Shown here: positions 1 to 6,228 of the stretch, in pieces
Layout: each line of letters begins with the position of its first letter
Numbering within the stretch: position 1 is the stretch's first letter
NCBI GenBank assembly: GCA_000437255.1
Contig: FR899086.1
Coordinates: forward strand, 1-10,654
Reading direction: 5' to 3'
DNA: 10,654 bases
DNA from: Ruminococcus sp. CAG:403
Lineage (GTDB): Bacteria; Bacillota; Clostridia; Oscillospirales; Ruminococcaceae
The notes under the pieces: generated by a model
The model's database searches: none
The model's input: the letters and a program-made list of their open reading frames with translations, nothing else
Told to the model about the DNA's origin: nothing
Program-made: the position numbers and the translations under genes

Positions 1-901
1 CCAGCAGCTTTTCGTTTGCCTTTAAGCTGAAGTGTCCGATTCTGCCGAAGTGACCGAAGAGCAGGCCAACAATCAACGGGCCGCCAGTGGAACCCAAATT
101 AAAGGAAGAACCGCCGCCGAGCGGAATGTTGATGCTGCCCAGCACCAGACCTAGTATAATTGCCAGCGCAAATACACCCAAACCGAATTTGTCCATATGG
201 AATAACTTTCCATCATACTGCTTCTTTTCGCTTGCTGATTCTTTATTTGCCAGGAGCGCACGTTCCTTGGCCATATCTGCATGCATCAGCTTCGGAACAA
301 TCTGTACAAACAATACAACACCGATGACGCCAAACGGATAGGCAACAGCCTGTCCAACTGCAATTTGGCTAAATACATCTGCTGTTACCTTTCCTTCCAG
401 GGCGCCTCTTGCAGCAGCAAAAGCAGGTGTACTAGTCAATGCACCAGACAACAGACCAACGCCCATTGCGGAGTTCATCTTTGGTGCAAATAGGATAATC
501 AATGCACAAGTGCCGGCACCAGCTGCAATGATAATGGCGCCGAGTGTAACATAGGACTTGGCATTTTTCTTTAAGTTCTTGAAAAAGTTCGGCCCTGCGA
601 TCAAACCAACAGCAGTCACAAATAAAACCAATCCTAAATTTTGTGTCAGGTTAAAATAGTTTTCTACCTGTGTGGCACTTTCTGCCCAGATGCCGTCTTC
701 TCCACAGAGAATGCCTTCAAAGTGTCCGGCAATTAAGGCAATAAAAAAGACAGCTGCGCTGCCGAGCGTAATTCCTTTGACGGAAACTTTTCCAAGTAAA
801 TAGCCAACTACGATAATTGCAAACAGAAAGAATAATACAATTGTCATTGGTTTCATGTTGTAAAGAAACGTACTAGCTACTTCAAACAATTGAAACTTCA
901 T
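1..901 (-). CDS. AspT/YidE/YbjL-type putative antiporter, N-terminal part (3' end outside window)
   Basis: The reverse strand from the ATG at 901 stays open to the window edge, giving 300 complete codons, so the C-terminal part is missing. The product is a hydrophobic integral membrane protein. A segment near residues 17-40 (an FFLFAIIVVGYLLGK stretch) is followed by LGSAAVFFIALIAGH and LGLVLFVTAVGLIAGPNFF, by a pore-like LTSTPAFAAA, and later by a second GSTGGPLIVGLLFGHFGR block. This is the pattern of the AspT/YidE/YbjL antiporter duplication family, whose AspT member exchanges aspartate for alanine; the substrate here cannot be read from sequence. A short charged linker joins the two halves and I see no TrkA-C domain in it. 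The start is supported by GAGGAG at 913-918, 11 nt upstream. The gene has its own strong promoter and a long leader. The family is fairly sure; the transport role is inferred from it. Confidence 0.8.
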   Translation of the reverse strand, partial: MKFQLFEVASTFLYNMKPMTIVLFFLFAIIVVGYLLGKVSVKGITLGSAAVFFIALIAGHFEGILCGEDGIWAESATQVENYFNLTQNLGLVLFVTAVGLIAGPNFFKNLKKNAKSYVTLGAIIIAAGAGTCALIILFAPKMNSAMGVGLLSGALTSTPAFAAARGALEGKVTADVFSQIAVGQAVAYPFGVIGVVLFVQIVPKLMHADMAKERALLANKESASEKKQYDGKLFHMDKFGLGVFALAIILGLVLGSINIPLGGGSSFNLGSTGGPLIVGLLFGHFGRIGHFSLKANEKLL

Positions 902-960
902 TTTTTCTTTCACTCCTCACAGTTTTGAGACGAGTTTGTCTCTCTTTTGATTTTTGGCTT

Positions 961-1011
961 GTTTCAAAAAGGAATGAGGCAGTGCGCCGATCATGCCTCT
1001 TCTTTTCAAAC
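961..1011 (-). other. 51-nt imperfect stem-loop in the antiporter leader
   Basis: The inner stem pairs GAGGCA (976-981) with TGCCTC (994-999) around a 12-nt loop. An outer stem pairs the 961-970 side with the 1002-1011 side, with a mismatch and a bulged A. No U run follows on the minus strand, so it is not an intrinsic terminator; it may be part of the leader fold. Confidence 0.5.
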
Positions 1012-1016
1012 AAAAA

Positions 1017-1169
1017 ACTTGTTCTCATAAGAATCAGCGTGCGCATGCTTTTGCAAAATGCAGAACCAACCAGCCGAAAACCACAGGCATATTGGGTGTC
1101 TGGCAAGGTTTCCGATGCAGGATGCAGTCATTTTTCAAGAGATGCGTGCAGAGCCTTATGAGAACAAGT
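1017..1169. repeat. 15-bp perfect inverted repeat with 123-nt spacer
   Basis: The arms are 1017-1031 (ACTTGTTCTCATAAG) and 1155-1169, its exact reverse complement. Inside the arms GC-rich segments continue with partial complementarity (CGCAU near 1148-1144 against AUGCG near 1046-1042 in the minus-strand RNA). The sequence just outside shows no clear direct repeat. The position right behind a promoter start favours an RNA closing helix over a transposon end. Confidence 0.8.
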
Positions 1170-1183
1170 CCTAAACCTTAACA

Positions 1184-1213
1184 ATTATATCATGATTTCA
1201 AAGCACTTGTCAA
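1184..1213 (-). promoter_or_regulatory. Sigma-A promoter of the antiporter gene
   Basis: On the minus strand a perfect TTGACA (1208-1213) is separated by 18 bp from a perfect TATAAT (1184-1189), with a TGA extended -10 directly before it. Transcription should start near 1177. An A/T-rich palindrome at 1227-1244 (GTTTTTT, 4-nt loop, AAAAAAC) lies just upstream and could act like an UP element. Confidence 0.85.
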
Positions 1214-1398
1214 TTGCAAAATCGCCGTTTTTTTCCGAAAAAACAACAGATGATTTATGCATGTTTCTTTCAAATGGCGAGAACTGATTCATAACATCAA
1301 AAGAATCAATAGGTTTCCACCTATTAATTCGATTTTGATTATATGTGCTAACAAAATAAATGGAATTGCAGAAGTTTACATCTGGAAAGATTTTTTGC
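1214..1398. other. Gene-free AT-rich spacer between divergent promoters, with long hairpin at 1296-1339
   Basis: No credible coding region is visible here; the short open frames lack ribosome binding sites. The clear structure is an imperfect palindrome at 1296-1339. ATCAAAA, GAAT and AATAGGT on the left pair with ACCTATT, ATTC and TTTTGAT on the right around a TTCC loop, 18 bp in all with one mismatch and a 2-nt bulge. It sits about 60 bp upstream of the esterase promoter and about 80 bp upstream of the antiporter promoter, so it could be an operator or a transcribed hairpin. No U run follows it in either direction. Confidence 0.55.
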
Positions 1399-1427
1399 TT
1401 GCAGAGCACAAAAAAGTATGCTACACT
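1399..1427 (+). promoter_or_regulatory. Probable extended -10 promoter of the esterase gene
   Basis: TACACT at 1422-1427 is preceded by TGC, an extended -10. TTGCAG at 1399-1404 is a weak -35 at 17-bp spacing. Transcription would start near 1434, about 60 nt before the start codon. A 10-bp tandem repeat (TTTATAGATA, 1462-1471 and 1472-1481) lies between this promoter and the ribosome binding site. Confidence 0.55.
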
Positions 1428-1492
1428 AAAAGAACCCAAAACAAGAGTTTGTGGAAATTTTTTTATAGATATTTATAGATAGGAGTGGGATT

Positions 1493-2398
1493 ATGTCTCA
1501 ATTGACCCAACAAGAATGGGAAACTGTGCGTCGACTTCGTGAAAATTGGGGTGCATCCGATGCAAGGCGAGATATCGGTTGGCAGCAGCCGAGCACCATT
1601 ACCGTGCAGCAATTTTGCTATGGAACCCTGGAACAAGAGCAAGCATTGGAGCTCTACATTCCGAAAACGCTTTCTGCGCCCTATCCGGTGATCGTGAGCA
1701 TTCATGGCGGCGGTTGGTTTTACGGAAAGCAGAAACAATATCGTCCCTACTGCATGGATCTTGCTATGCGTGGTTTTGCTGTGTTTAATGGCAATTATCG
1801 ATTGGCACCGGAATTCCCATATCCGGCAGCATTGGAAGATATTTGCACCATGATGGCGTGGATCAAGCAGCATGCAGAAGCACTGCAATTGGATTGCAGC
1901 CGTCTTTATATGGTAGGGGATTCTGCTGGTGCACAGTTGGCGTTTCAATATTGTACCATGGCATCCAATGCTGCTTATCGGAAGCAGTACACCATTCCAA
2001 CTTGCGATCTGCTGCCGCAGGCGGTTGGACTGAACTGCGGATTTTATGAGGTACATACATTGCCAGATCCCATGTTTTTGAATTGGTATTTGACAAAGCC
2101 TTCCAAAGAACCGGAAACCACCTTGCTGCTGGAATGTTTGCAGCATGTAACATCTGCATTTCCGCCTGCCTATTTGGCATGCAGCGCCAATGATCCGTTG
2201 ACAGTTTGCACCAAACCGCTTGCAGACCGACTTGCAGTGCTGCAAGTACCGTTCGAATATCATGTTTACGGAGCCGGAACACCGGAAGACGGCCATGTCT
2301 TTCACTTGAATTGGAAAAGTGAGAATGGACGGCTCTGTAATGATGCACAGTGTGCCTTTTTCCGGCAGTTTCCTAAATCAAATTTGTCCGGAAAGTAA
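1493..2398 (+). CDS. Alpha/beta-hydrolase esterase, HSL/Aes (family IV) type
   Basis: The product is a 301-residue predicted cytoplasmic carboxylic-ester hydrolase; I see no signal peptide. All hallmarks of the hormone-sensitive-lipase/acetylesterase family are present: HGGGWF at 71-76 (oxyanion hole), NYRLAPEFPYPAALED at 101-116, GDSAG at 142-146 with nucleophile Ser144, SANDP with catalytic Asp234, and DGH with catalytic His268. The length is normal for the family. The start is supported by AGGAG at 1481-1485, 7 nt upstream. The acyl substrate (acetyl, short-chain or a plant or drug ester) cannot be told from sequence. The last 26 bp overlap the 3' end of the convergent araC-type gene, and I see no terminator between them. 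The adjacent regulator may control it, but that is only an inference from proximity. Confidence 0.88.
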   Translation: MSQLTQQEWETVRRLRENWGASDARRDIGWQQPSTITVQQFCYGTLEQEQALELYIPKTLSAPYPVIVSIHGGGWFYGKQKQYRPYCMDLAMRGFAVFNGNYRLAPEFPYPAALEDICTMMAWIKQHAEALQLDCSRLYMVGDSAGAQLAFQYCTMASNAAYRKQYTIPTCDLLPQAVGLNCGFYEVHTLPDPMFLNWYLTKPSKEPETTLLLECLQHVTSAFPPAYLACSANDPLTVCTKPLADRLAVLQVPFEYHVYGAGTPEDGHVFHLNWKSENGRLCNDAQCAFFRQFPKSNLSGK

Positions 2399-3116
2399 GA
2401 TCTCGGTATTGCTTTGGTGTGTACCCGGTTTGCGCACGAAAAACCTGAATAAAGTGGCTCTGAGAAGAAAATGCCAGTAAATCTGCAATTTGCGTATAGC
2501 TTTGGTCGGTAAATTGCAGGGTACGTTTTGCAGCTGCAATTTTTTGTTCCAGAACATAATGATGAATAGAGCATCCCATTTGTTCCTGAAACAAACGAGA
2601 GAGGTAATTGGGATGCAAGTGCACGACGTTTGCCAAGTCCTGCACCGTAATTTTGTCATGCATGTGGCTGTAAATGTAGTTTAAGCAAATGATAATGGGT
2701 TTTGCGGTGATGGAGGCTTTTCGAAGCTGCCGCATGCGTGCCGCATAGTCCAGTCCCATTTCTGCAAATAGCTGTTCTATTTCATCAGAAGACTTTGCAG
2801 CGTCTACCTTTTGAATATAGAAGTCACTCAGCCGATAAGAGAGTTCAGATGGAAGTCCAGCTTCGGTGCAGTATCGGGTCAGCATAGCTGCTGTTACAAT
2901 GAAGTGATACCGCATGTTATAAAGCGGATCCGCAGAAAGTTTTACAGCCTGTGTGGTTTGGTAAAATTTTCGATTGGTAAGGCGCTTTTGTAAGCGCTCT
3001 ACTTCGCCTTGCTGAACCAGTTTGTAGTAAAAAAACTCACTTTCCGATTCTCCATGTTCTGCTCGGGTTTCTTGGCGCATTTGTTCTGTTTTTAACCAGT
3101 CTTCTTGGTGCTTCAT
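2373..3116 (-). CDS. AraC-family transcriptional regulator
   Basis: The product has 247 residues. The C-terminal third carries the two helix-turn-helix motifs of the AraC/XylS family: the first around 156-175 (ITVQDLANVVHLHPNYLSRL) and the second around 205-226, followed by the conserved GYTPKQYR at 231-238. The N-terminal about 135 residues are helical-looking and show no cupin arabinose-binding signature, so the effector is unknown. The frame is open upstream to 3425, but that extension would run through the promoter and hairpins and into the tRNA. I choose the ATG at 3116 because GGGAGG lies about 10 nt upstream and a good promoter precedes it. The gene ends inside the convergent esterase gene. 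Local control of the esterase is plausible but unproven. Confidence 0.87.
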   Translation of the reverse strand: MKHQEDWLKTEQMRQETRAEHGESESEFFYYKLVQQGEVERLQKRLTNRKFYQTTQAVKLSADPLYNMRYHFIVTAAMLTRYCTEAGLPSELSYRLSDFYIQKVDAAKSSDEIEQLFAEMGLDYAARMRQLRKASITAKPIIICLNYIYSHMHDKITVQDLANVVHLHPNYLSRLFQEQMGCSIHHYVLEQKIAAAKRTLQFTDQSYTQIADLLAFSSQSHFIQVFRAQTGYTPKQYRDLTFRTNLI

Positions 3117-3145
3117 AGATAGCTTGCCTCCCTTTCTCTTTTGAT

Positions 3146-3174
3146 ATTCTATCACATTTTTGATAAAAATACAA
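3146..3174 (-). promoter_or_regulatory. Promoter of the araC-type gene
   Basis: On the minus strand TTGTAT (3169-3174) and TAGAAT (3146-3151) are 17 bp apart, with a TGA extended -10. Start near 3139, leaving a short leader to the ATG at 3116. Confidence 0.65.
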
Positions 3175-3219
3175 TAAATCTGATAGAACAAAACACGAAT
3201 TTTGGGTAAAATAAAGATG

Positions 3220-3232
3220 TTGATTGAATCAA
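3220..3232. promoter_or_regulatory. 13-bp perfect palindrome, possible operator
   Basis: TTGATT-G-AATCAA lies about 46 bp upstream of the araC -35 element, a position suited to an activator or autoregulation site. The GAATCAA half, followed by a TAG and a GTTTC, recurs upstream of the esterase at 1303-1317. Binding is conjecture. Confidence 0.3.
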
Positions 3233-3297
3233 ATAGATGGTTTCTTGTTGGACGTGCAGGTTTGCACATTTGTCCCAATTTTATATTCCTATCCCAT

Positions 3298-3344
3298 GAA
3301 AAGCAGATACGCTCCCCCCTTTGCGTACCTGCTTTTCCCTTTTT
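3298..3344 (+). terminator. Terminator-like hairpin with no assigned gene
   Basis: GAAAAGCAG (3298-3306) and TACGC (3308-3312) pair with GCGTA (3323-3327) and CTGCTTTTC (3329-3337), 14 bp with one A-C mismatch, around a pyrimidine loop. A T run (3340-3344) follows on the plus strand only. No plus-strand gene precedes it closely, so it may terminate a short unannotated RNA, stop read-through, or serve as a DNA-level site upstream of araC. Confidence 0.45.
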
Positions 3345-3352
3345 ATAGGATG

Positions 3353-3396
3353 AAAAAACGCCAAGTGCCTGCATGTTTGCAGTCGCTTGGCGTTTT
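3353..3396 (-). terminator. Intrinsic terminator downstream of tRNA-Arg
   Basis: An 11-bp stem (3355-3365 with 3386-3396; AAAACGCCAAG and its complement) encloses an inner CTGCA/TGCAG hairpin. In the minus-strand RNA the stem runs into six U's. It begins 4 nt after the tRNA CCA end and would end the tRNA transcript, and perhaps the whole nadE-pyrE-tRNA transcript. The T-rich other side makes it possibly bidirectional. Confidence 0.85.
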
Positions 3397-3399
3397 ATT

Positions 3400-3476
3400 T
3401 GGCGTTCCCAAGGTGATTCGAACACCCGACCTACCGCTTAGGAGGCGGTCGCTCTATCCAGCTGAGCTATGGGAAC
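3400..3476 (-). tRNA. tRNA-Arg (anticodon CCU)
   Basis: The minus strand folds as a full cloverleaf. The acceptor stem GTTCCCA pairs with TGGGAAC, and the D arm contains AGCTCAGCTGGATAGAGC. The anticodon stem ACCGC/GCGGT holds the loop CTCCTAA, giving anticodon CCU (reads AGG, arginine). The T arm carries GGTGTTCGAATCACC. The discriminator base is G and the CCA end is encoded (3400-3402). The length of 77 nt with CCA is normal. It lies 41 bp beyond the pyrE stop codon on the same strand, so it may be cotranscribed with that operon; a lone TATAAT at 3511-3516 is a weak candidate for its own promoter. Confidence 0.96.
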
Positions 3477-3481
3477 ATGGG

Positions 3482-3507
3482 AAACCTGCTCGGCTTTGAG
3501 CAGGTTT
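3482..3507 (-). other. Strong hairpin between pyrE and the tRNA
   Basis: A perfect 10-bp stem (AAACCTGCTC with GAGCAGGTTT) closes a 6-nt loop. In the pyrE direction only three U's follow, then CCC, so it is a poor terminator. It could protect the pyrE mRNA 3' end or mark the spot where the tRNA precursor is cut from the mRNA. Confidence 0.6.
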
Positions 3508-3517
3508 GAAATTATAT

Positions 3518-4177
3518 TTACTGGGTAATGCCATATGCTGCACGATAGGCGAGCATGGCATCTAAGTATTCTTTTCCAGGAATCAGATCATCCTGAATCG
3601 CCTGAATGATATCATTCATGGTAACGATGGAATAAACCGGAACACCGTACTTTTCATACGCATCCTGTACCGCCGAATGTTCGCTGTTGAGCGCCTTTTC
3701 CATTCGATCTACCGTAATAATCATGCCTGTAATATTTACATCAGCAGCTGCTTTCAGTTTGGGGTAAACTTCTGCCAGTGCTTTTCCGGAGGTCATAACA
3801 TCTTCAATGATGACGACCTTTTCTCCGTCCTCCAGTTTCTTTCCAACAAACATGCCGCCTTCGCCGTGATCCTTCACTTCTTTTCGGTCAAAGCAGTAGT
3901 TGACGTTGACCTGGTAGCTGTCTGCCAATGCAACTGCGGCACTGACTGCAAGCGGAATGCCCTTATAAGCCGGGCCAAATAGAGTATCCACTGCGATCTG
4001 ATGTTCTTGGATGCAGGCAGCATAATATTTGCCGAGCTGTGCCAGCTGGGTACCGGTTTTATAGTTTCCGGTATTGATGAAATACGGAGCTTTTCTACCG
4101 CTTTTCAGGGTGAAATCGCCAAATGTTAAAACACCGCAGTCTACCATAAATTGGATAAATTGTTCTTTGTAGGTCAT
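3518..4177 (-). CDS. pyrE: Orotate phosphoribosyltransferase
   Basis: The product has 219 residues and converts orotate and PRPP to orotidine 5'-monophosphate, the fifth step of de novo pyrimidine synthesis, in the cytoplasm. The PRPP-binding signature VVIIEDVMTSG is at 121-131, the flexible catalytic loop region DRKEVKDHGEGG at 97-108, FGPAYKGI at 67-74, and the orotate-side SGRKAPYFIN at 26-35. The length fits bacterial PyrE. The start is supported by AAAGGA at 4188-4193, 10 nt upstream, which lies in the 21-bp gap after nadE. This close spacing on the same strand, without an obvious promoter or terminator, indicates an operon with nadE upstream. No PyrR-type or other pyrimidine attenuator is visible in the small gap, so control probably occurs at the nadE promoter. 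Confidence 0.96.
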   Translation of the reverse strand: MTYKEQFIQFMVDCGVLTFGDFTLKSGRKAPYFINTGNYKTGTQLAQLGKYYAACIQEHQIAVDTLFGPAYKGIPLAVSAAVALADSYQVNVNYCFDRKEVKDHGEGGMFVGKKLEDGEKVVIIEDVMTSGKALAEVYPKLKAAADVNITGMIITVDRMEKALNSEHSAVQDAYEKYGVPVYSIVTMNDIIQAIQDDLIPGKEYLDAMLAYRAAYGITQ

Positions 4178-4198
4178 TGTGAAACAATCCTTTCTATT

Positions 4199-6124
4199 CT
4201 ATTTTGCAGCAAGCGCATCCAATTCCTTGAGCCAAAGAGTGGCACAAGCATCGCTTGGCATTCGCCAATCGCCTCGTGGGGAGAGCGTAACGCTGCCCAC
4301 TTTCGGGCCGTCCGGTAAGCAGGAACGTTTGAATTGCTGCATGAAAAAGCGCCGATAAAAGGTACGCAGCCACTTTAAAATGAAAGCAGGCGTATAGGTT
4401 TCTGCAAAGGCAAGAGAAGCCATTCGGAAGATTTTCGTGGGAGAAAATCCATATCGAAGCATATAGTAGAGGAAAAAGTCATGCAATAGGTAAGGACCGA
4501 CCAAATCCTCTGTTTTTTGTGCAATGGTGCCATCTTCTTCTGGAGGAAGCAATTCCGGGCTGACAGGCGTATCCAAAACGTCCCGTAGCACAGTAGCAAG
4601 GAAGTCTTTTCCATGATCGGCTTCATACTGTACCAGATAACGTACCAATGTTTTGGGAATGGAGGCATTTACCGCATACATACTCATGTGGTCTCCATTA
4701 TAAGTTGCCCATCCCAGTGCCAGTTCTGAGAGGTCACCGGTTCCCACAACGATACCGCCTGCCTGATTGGCGAGATCCATCAAAACTTGTGTGCGTTCCC
4801 GTGCTTGTGCATTTTCATAGGTTACATCGTGAACCGATTCTGATTGCCCGATGTCTGCAAAATGTTGCCGGACACTTTTTTGCAGCGGAATTTCCCGCAG
4901 TGTGGCGCCATACAGTTTTGCAAGTTGACAAGCATTTTGATAGGTGCGGTCTGTGGTGCCAAAGCAGGGCATTGTTACAGCCAGAATGCCGGATCGATCC
5001 AGATGCAGCAAATCAAACGCACGAATCATGACCAGAAAGGCGAGGGTAGAATCCAATCCGCCGGAAAGTCCGACCACAGCTGTTTGGCAGCCAATATGCC
5101 GGAGACGGGTTGCCAGACCGGTTGCCTGTAACATCAGGATGCGTTCGCAGCGTGTTTCCAAATCTGTTTTTCCAGCAGGTACAAACGGTGTCGGATCAAT
5201 GGCATGTTCCAAAATGGTTTCCTGCATGGGAAGCGAGAAATAGGTTTCCACTGCTTGTCTTTGCGAAACAGCAAATGTATTGCTGCGCCGCCGGTCTGCC
5301 TGCAACTTCTGGACATCGACATCTCCATATAAAATGCCGCTGGAAAACAGGGGAGACTCTGCTACAACCGAGCCGTTTTCCAAAATCAGATTGTGTCCGG
5401 CAAACACCATATCCTGTGTGGATTCGCCGAATCCAGCATCTGCATATGCATACGCACAGAGTAAGCTGCCGGATTTTGCTTGCAGCATCGTGCGGCGGTA
5501 TGCCTCTTTTCCAATGATTTCATCGCTACAGGAGAGATTGACGATAATGGTTGCGCCCATTTGTGTCATTTGAACCGATGGCGTATCTCCAACCCAGACA
5601 TCTTCACAAAGTTCTACGCCGAAGGAGAAACCCGGCAGCTGGCTGCAAGTAAAGATTTGCTGTGCACCAAACGGACAGGAGAAACGAGTGCCATCCTGAA
5701 ACAGCTCGCCGGGCTTTGCCGGGTTGCCGGGCGTAAAATGACGCATTTCGTAAAATTCCCCATAATTGGGAAGATTCGACTTCGGAACCAATCCCAATAA
5801 TTTTCCCTGACAGAAAACCGCACCGCAGTTGTAGAGCGTGCCTTTCCAGGAAACTGGCAATCCAACTACGCCGACTGCATGCAGGGAAGCGGTAGCTTGT
5901 ATCAAATCTTCCAAAGCATCCAATGCACCTTGCAGTAGGGAAGCCTGAAAGAACAGGTCTCCGCAGGTATACCCTGTGATGGATAATTCTGGGAATACCA
6001 CCAAAACAGCACCATGATTGGCAGCTGTATGCATGGCATCTGCCATCATCTGGCTGTTATACGTGCAGTCTGCAACGTGCAGACTTGGGGTGACGCAGGC
6101 AATTTTGATCCATCCGTCTTTCAT
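4199..6124 (-). CDS. nadE: Glutamine-dependent NAD+ synthetase
   Basis: The product has 641 residues and makes NAD+ from deamido-NAD+ and ATP, using ammonia freed from glutamine. The N-terminal nitrilase-type glutaminase domain (about 1-280) shows the full triad: Glu46 in FPELSITGY, Lys115 in PKSNLPNYGEFYE, and Cys173 in VELCEDVW. The C-terminal synthetase domain (from about 320) has the ATP-pyrophosphatase loop GLSGGLDST at 352-360 and GTGDLSELALGWATYNGDH at 461-479. It ends with the conserved FKRSCLPDGPKVG block at 598-610. Length and order match the long bacterial form. The start fits the family; GGAAGGAG is about 13 nt upstream, slightly far. It leads the pair with pyrE and has its own promoter. 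Confidence 0.97.
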   Translation of the reverse strand: MKDGWIKIACVTPSLHVADCTYNSQMMADAMHTAANHGAVLVVFPELSITGYTCGDLFFQASLLQGALDALEDLIQATASLHAVGVVGLPVSWKGTLYNCGAVFCQGKLLGLVPKSNLPNYGEFYEMRHFTPGNPAKPGELFQDGTRFSCPFGAQQIFTCSQLPGFSFGVELCEDVWVGDTPSVQMTQMGATIIVNLSCSDEIIGKEAYRRTMLQAKSGSLLCAYAYADAGFGESTQDMVFAGHNLILENGSVVAESPLFSSGILYGDVDVQKLQADRRRSNTFAVSQRQAVETYFSLPMQETILEHAIDPTPFVPAGKTDLETRCERILMLQATGLATRLRHIGCQTAVVGLSGGLDSTLAFLVMIRAFDLLHLDRSGILAVTMPCFGTTDRTYQNACQLAKLYGATLREIPLQKSVRQHFADIGQSESVHDVTYENAQARERTQVLMDLANQAGGIVVGTGDLSELALGWATYNGDHMSMYAVNASIPKTLVRYLVQYEADHGKDFLATVLRDVLDTPVSPELLPPEEDGTIAQKTEDLVGPYLLHDFFLYYMLRYGFSPTKIFRMASLAFAETYTPAFILKWLRTFYRRFFMQQFKRSCLPDGPKVGSVTLSPRGDWRMPSDACATLWLKELDALAAK

Positions 6125-6165
6125 GGATTGAACTCGTCTCCTTCCAAATTTTTCTGATTGTTTTT

Positions 6166-6194
6166 ATTATACCCGATTTTTCCAATTTATGCAA
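6166..6194 (-). promoter_or_regulatory. Promoter of nadE-pyrE
   Basis: On the minus strand TTGCAT (6189-6194) and a perfect TATAAT (6166-6171) are 17 bp apart, with the start near 6159. The leader is about 35 nt and too short for a riboswitch. Confidence 0.8.
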
Positions 6195-6228
6195 GTTCTT
6201 TTTGGAAGAAAACAGAGAAAACGGAGGC

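Larger units (their letters stand above)
902..1177 (-). ncRNA. Structured 5' leader of the antiporter gene, candidate cis-regulatory RNA
   Basis: The start predicted by the promoter at 1184-1213 gives a leader of about 276 nt. About 8 nt into the transcript lies a 15-nt arm (1169-1155) that pairs perfectly with a second arm (1031-1017). They enclose 123 nt, and the 3' arm is directly followed by six U's, as in a transcription terminator. Downstream are a 51-nt imperfect stem-loop (1011-961) and a 5-bp hairpin (942-927) just before the ribosome binding site. This layout is typical of a riboswitch or attenuator. I could not match it to the consensus of T-box, lysine, glycine, SAM, c-di-GMP, ZTP, THF or fluoride elements from memory. 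The alternative reading of the outer arms is the terminal repeats of a small mobile element, but I see no target duplication. Structure is observed; function is inferred. Confidence 0.45.

Noticed and set aside
927..955. Plus-strand hairpin GAGAC/GTCTC followed by a T-rich run, terminator-like
   Set aside because: The stem has only 5 bp, and no plus-strand gene lies upstream of it.
882..1106. Open frame of 74 codons on the minus strand in the antiporter leader
   Set aside because: It overlaps the structured leader and the antiporter start, has no ribosome binding site and a low-complexity charged product.
1017..1169. Small transposon-like element (MITE) bounded by 15-bp terminal inverted repeats
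   Set aside because: No target-site duplication is visible, and the arms sit exactly at a transcription start and before a U run, which an RNA helix explains better. A genome-wide copy search would settle it.
1463..2305. 280-codon minus-strand open frame opposite the esterase
   Set aside because: It is a shadow of the esterase gene, with an erratic Cys/His-rich product and no family motif.
3117..3425. 103-residue N-terminal extension of the AraC-type protein
   Set aside because: It would cross the promoter, two hairpins and part of the tRNA region; the ATG at 3116 has a good ribosome binding site.
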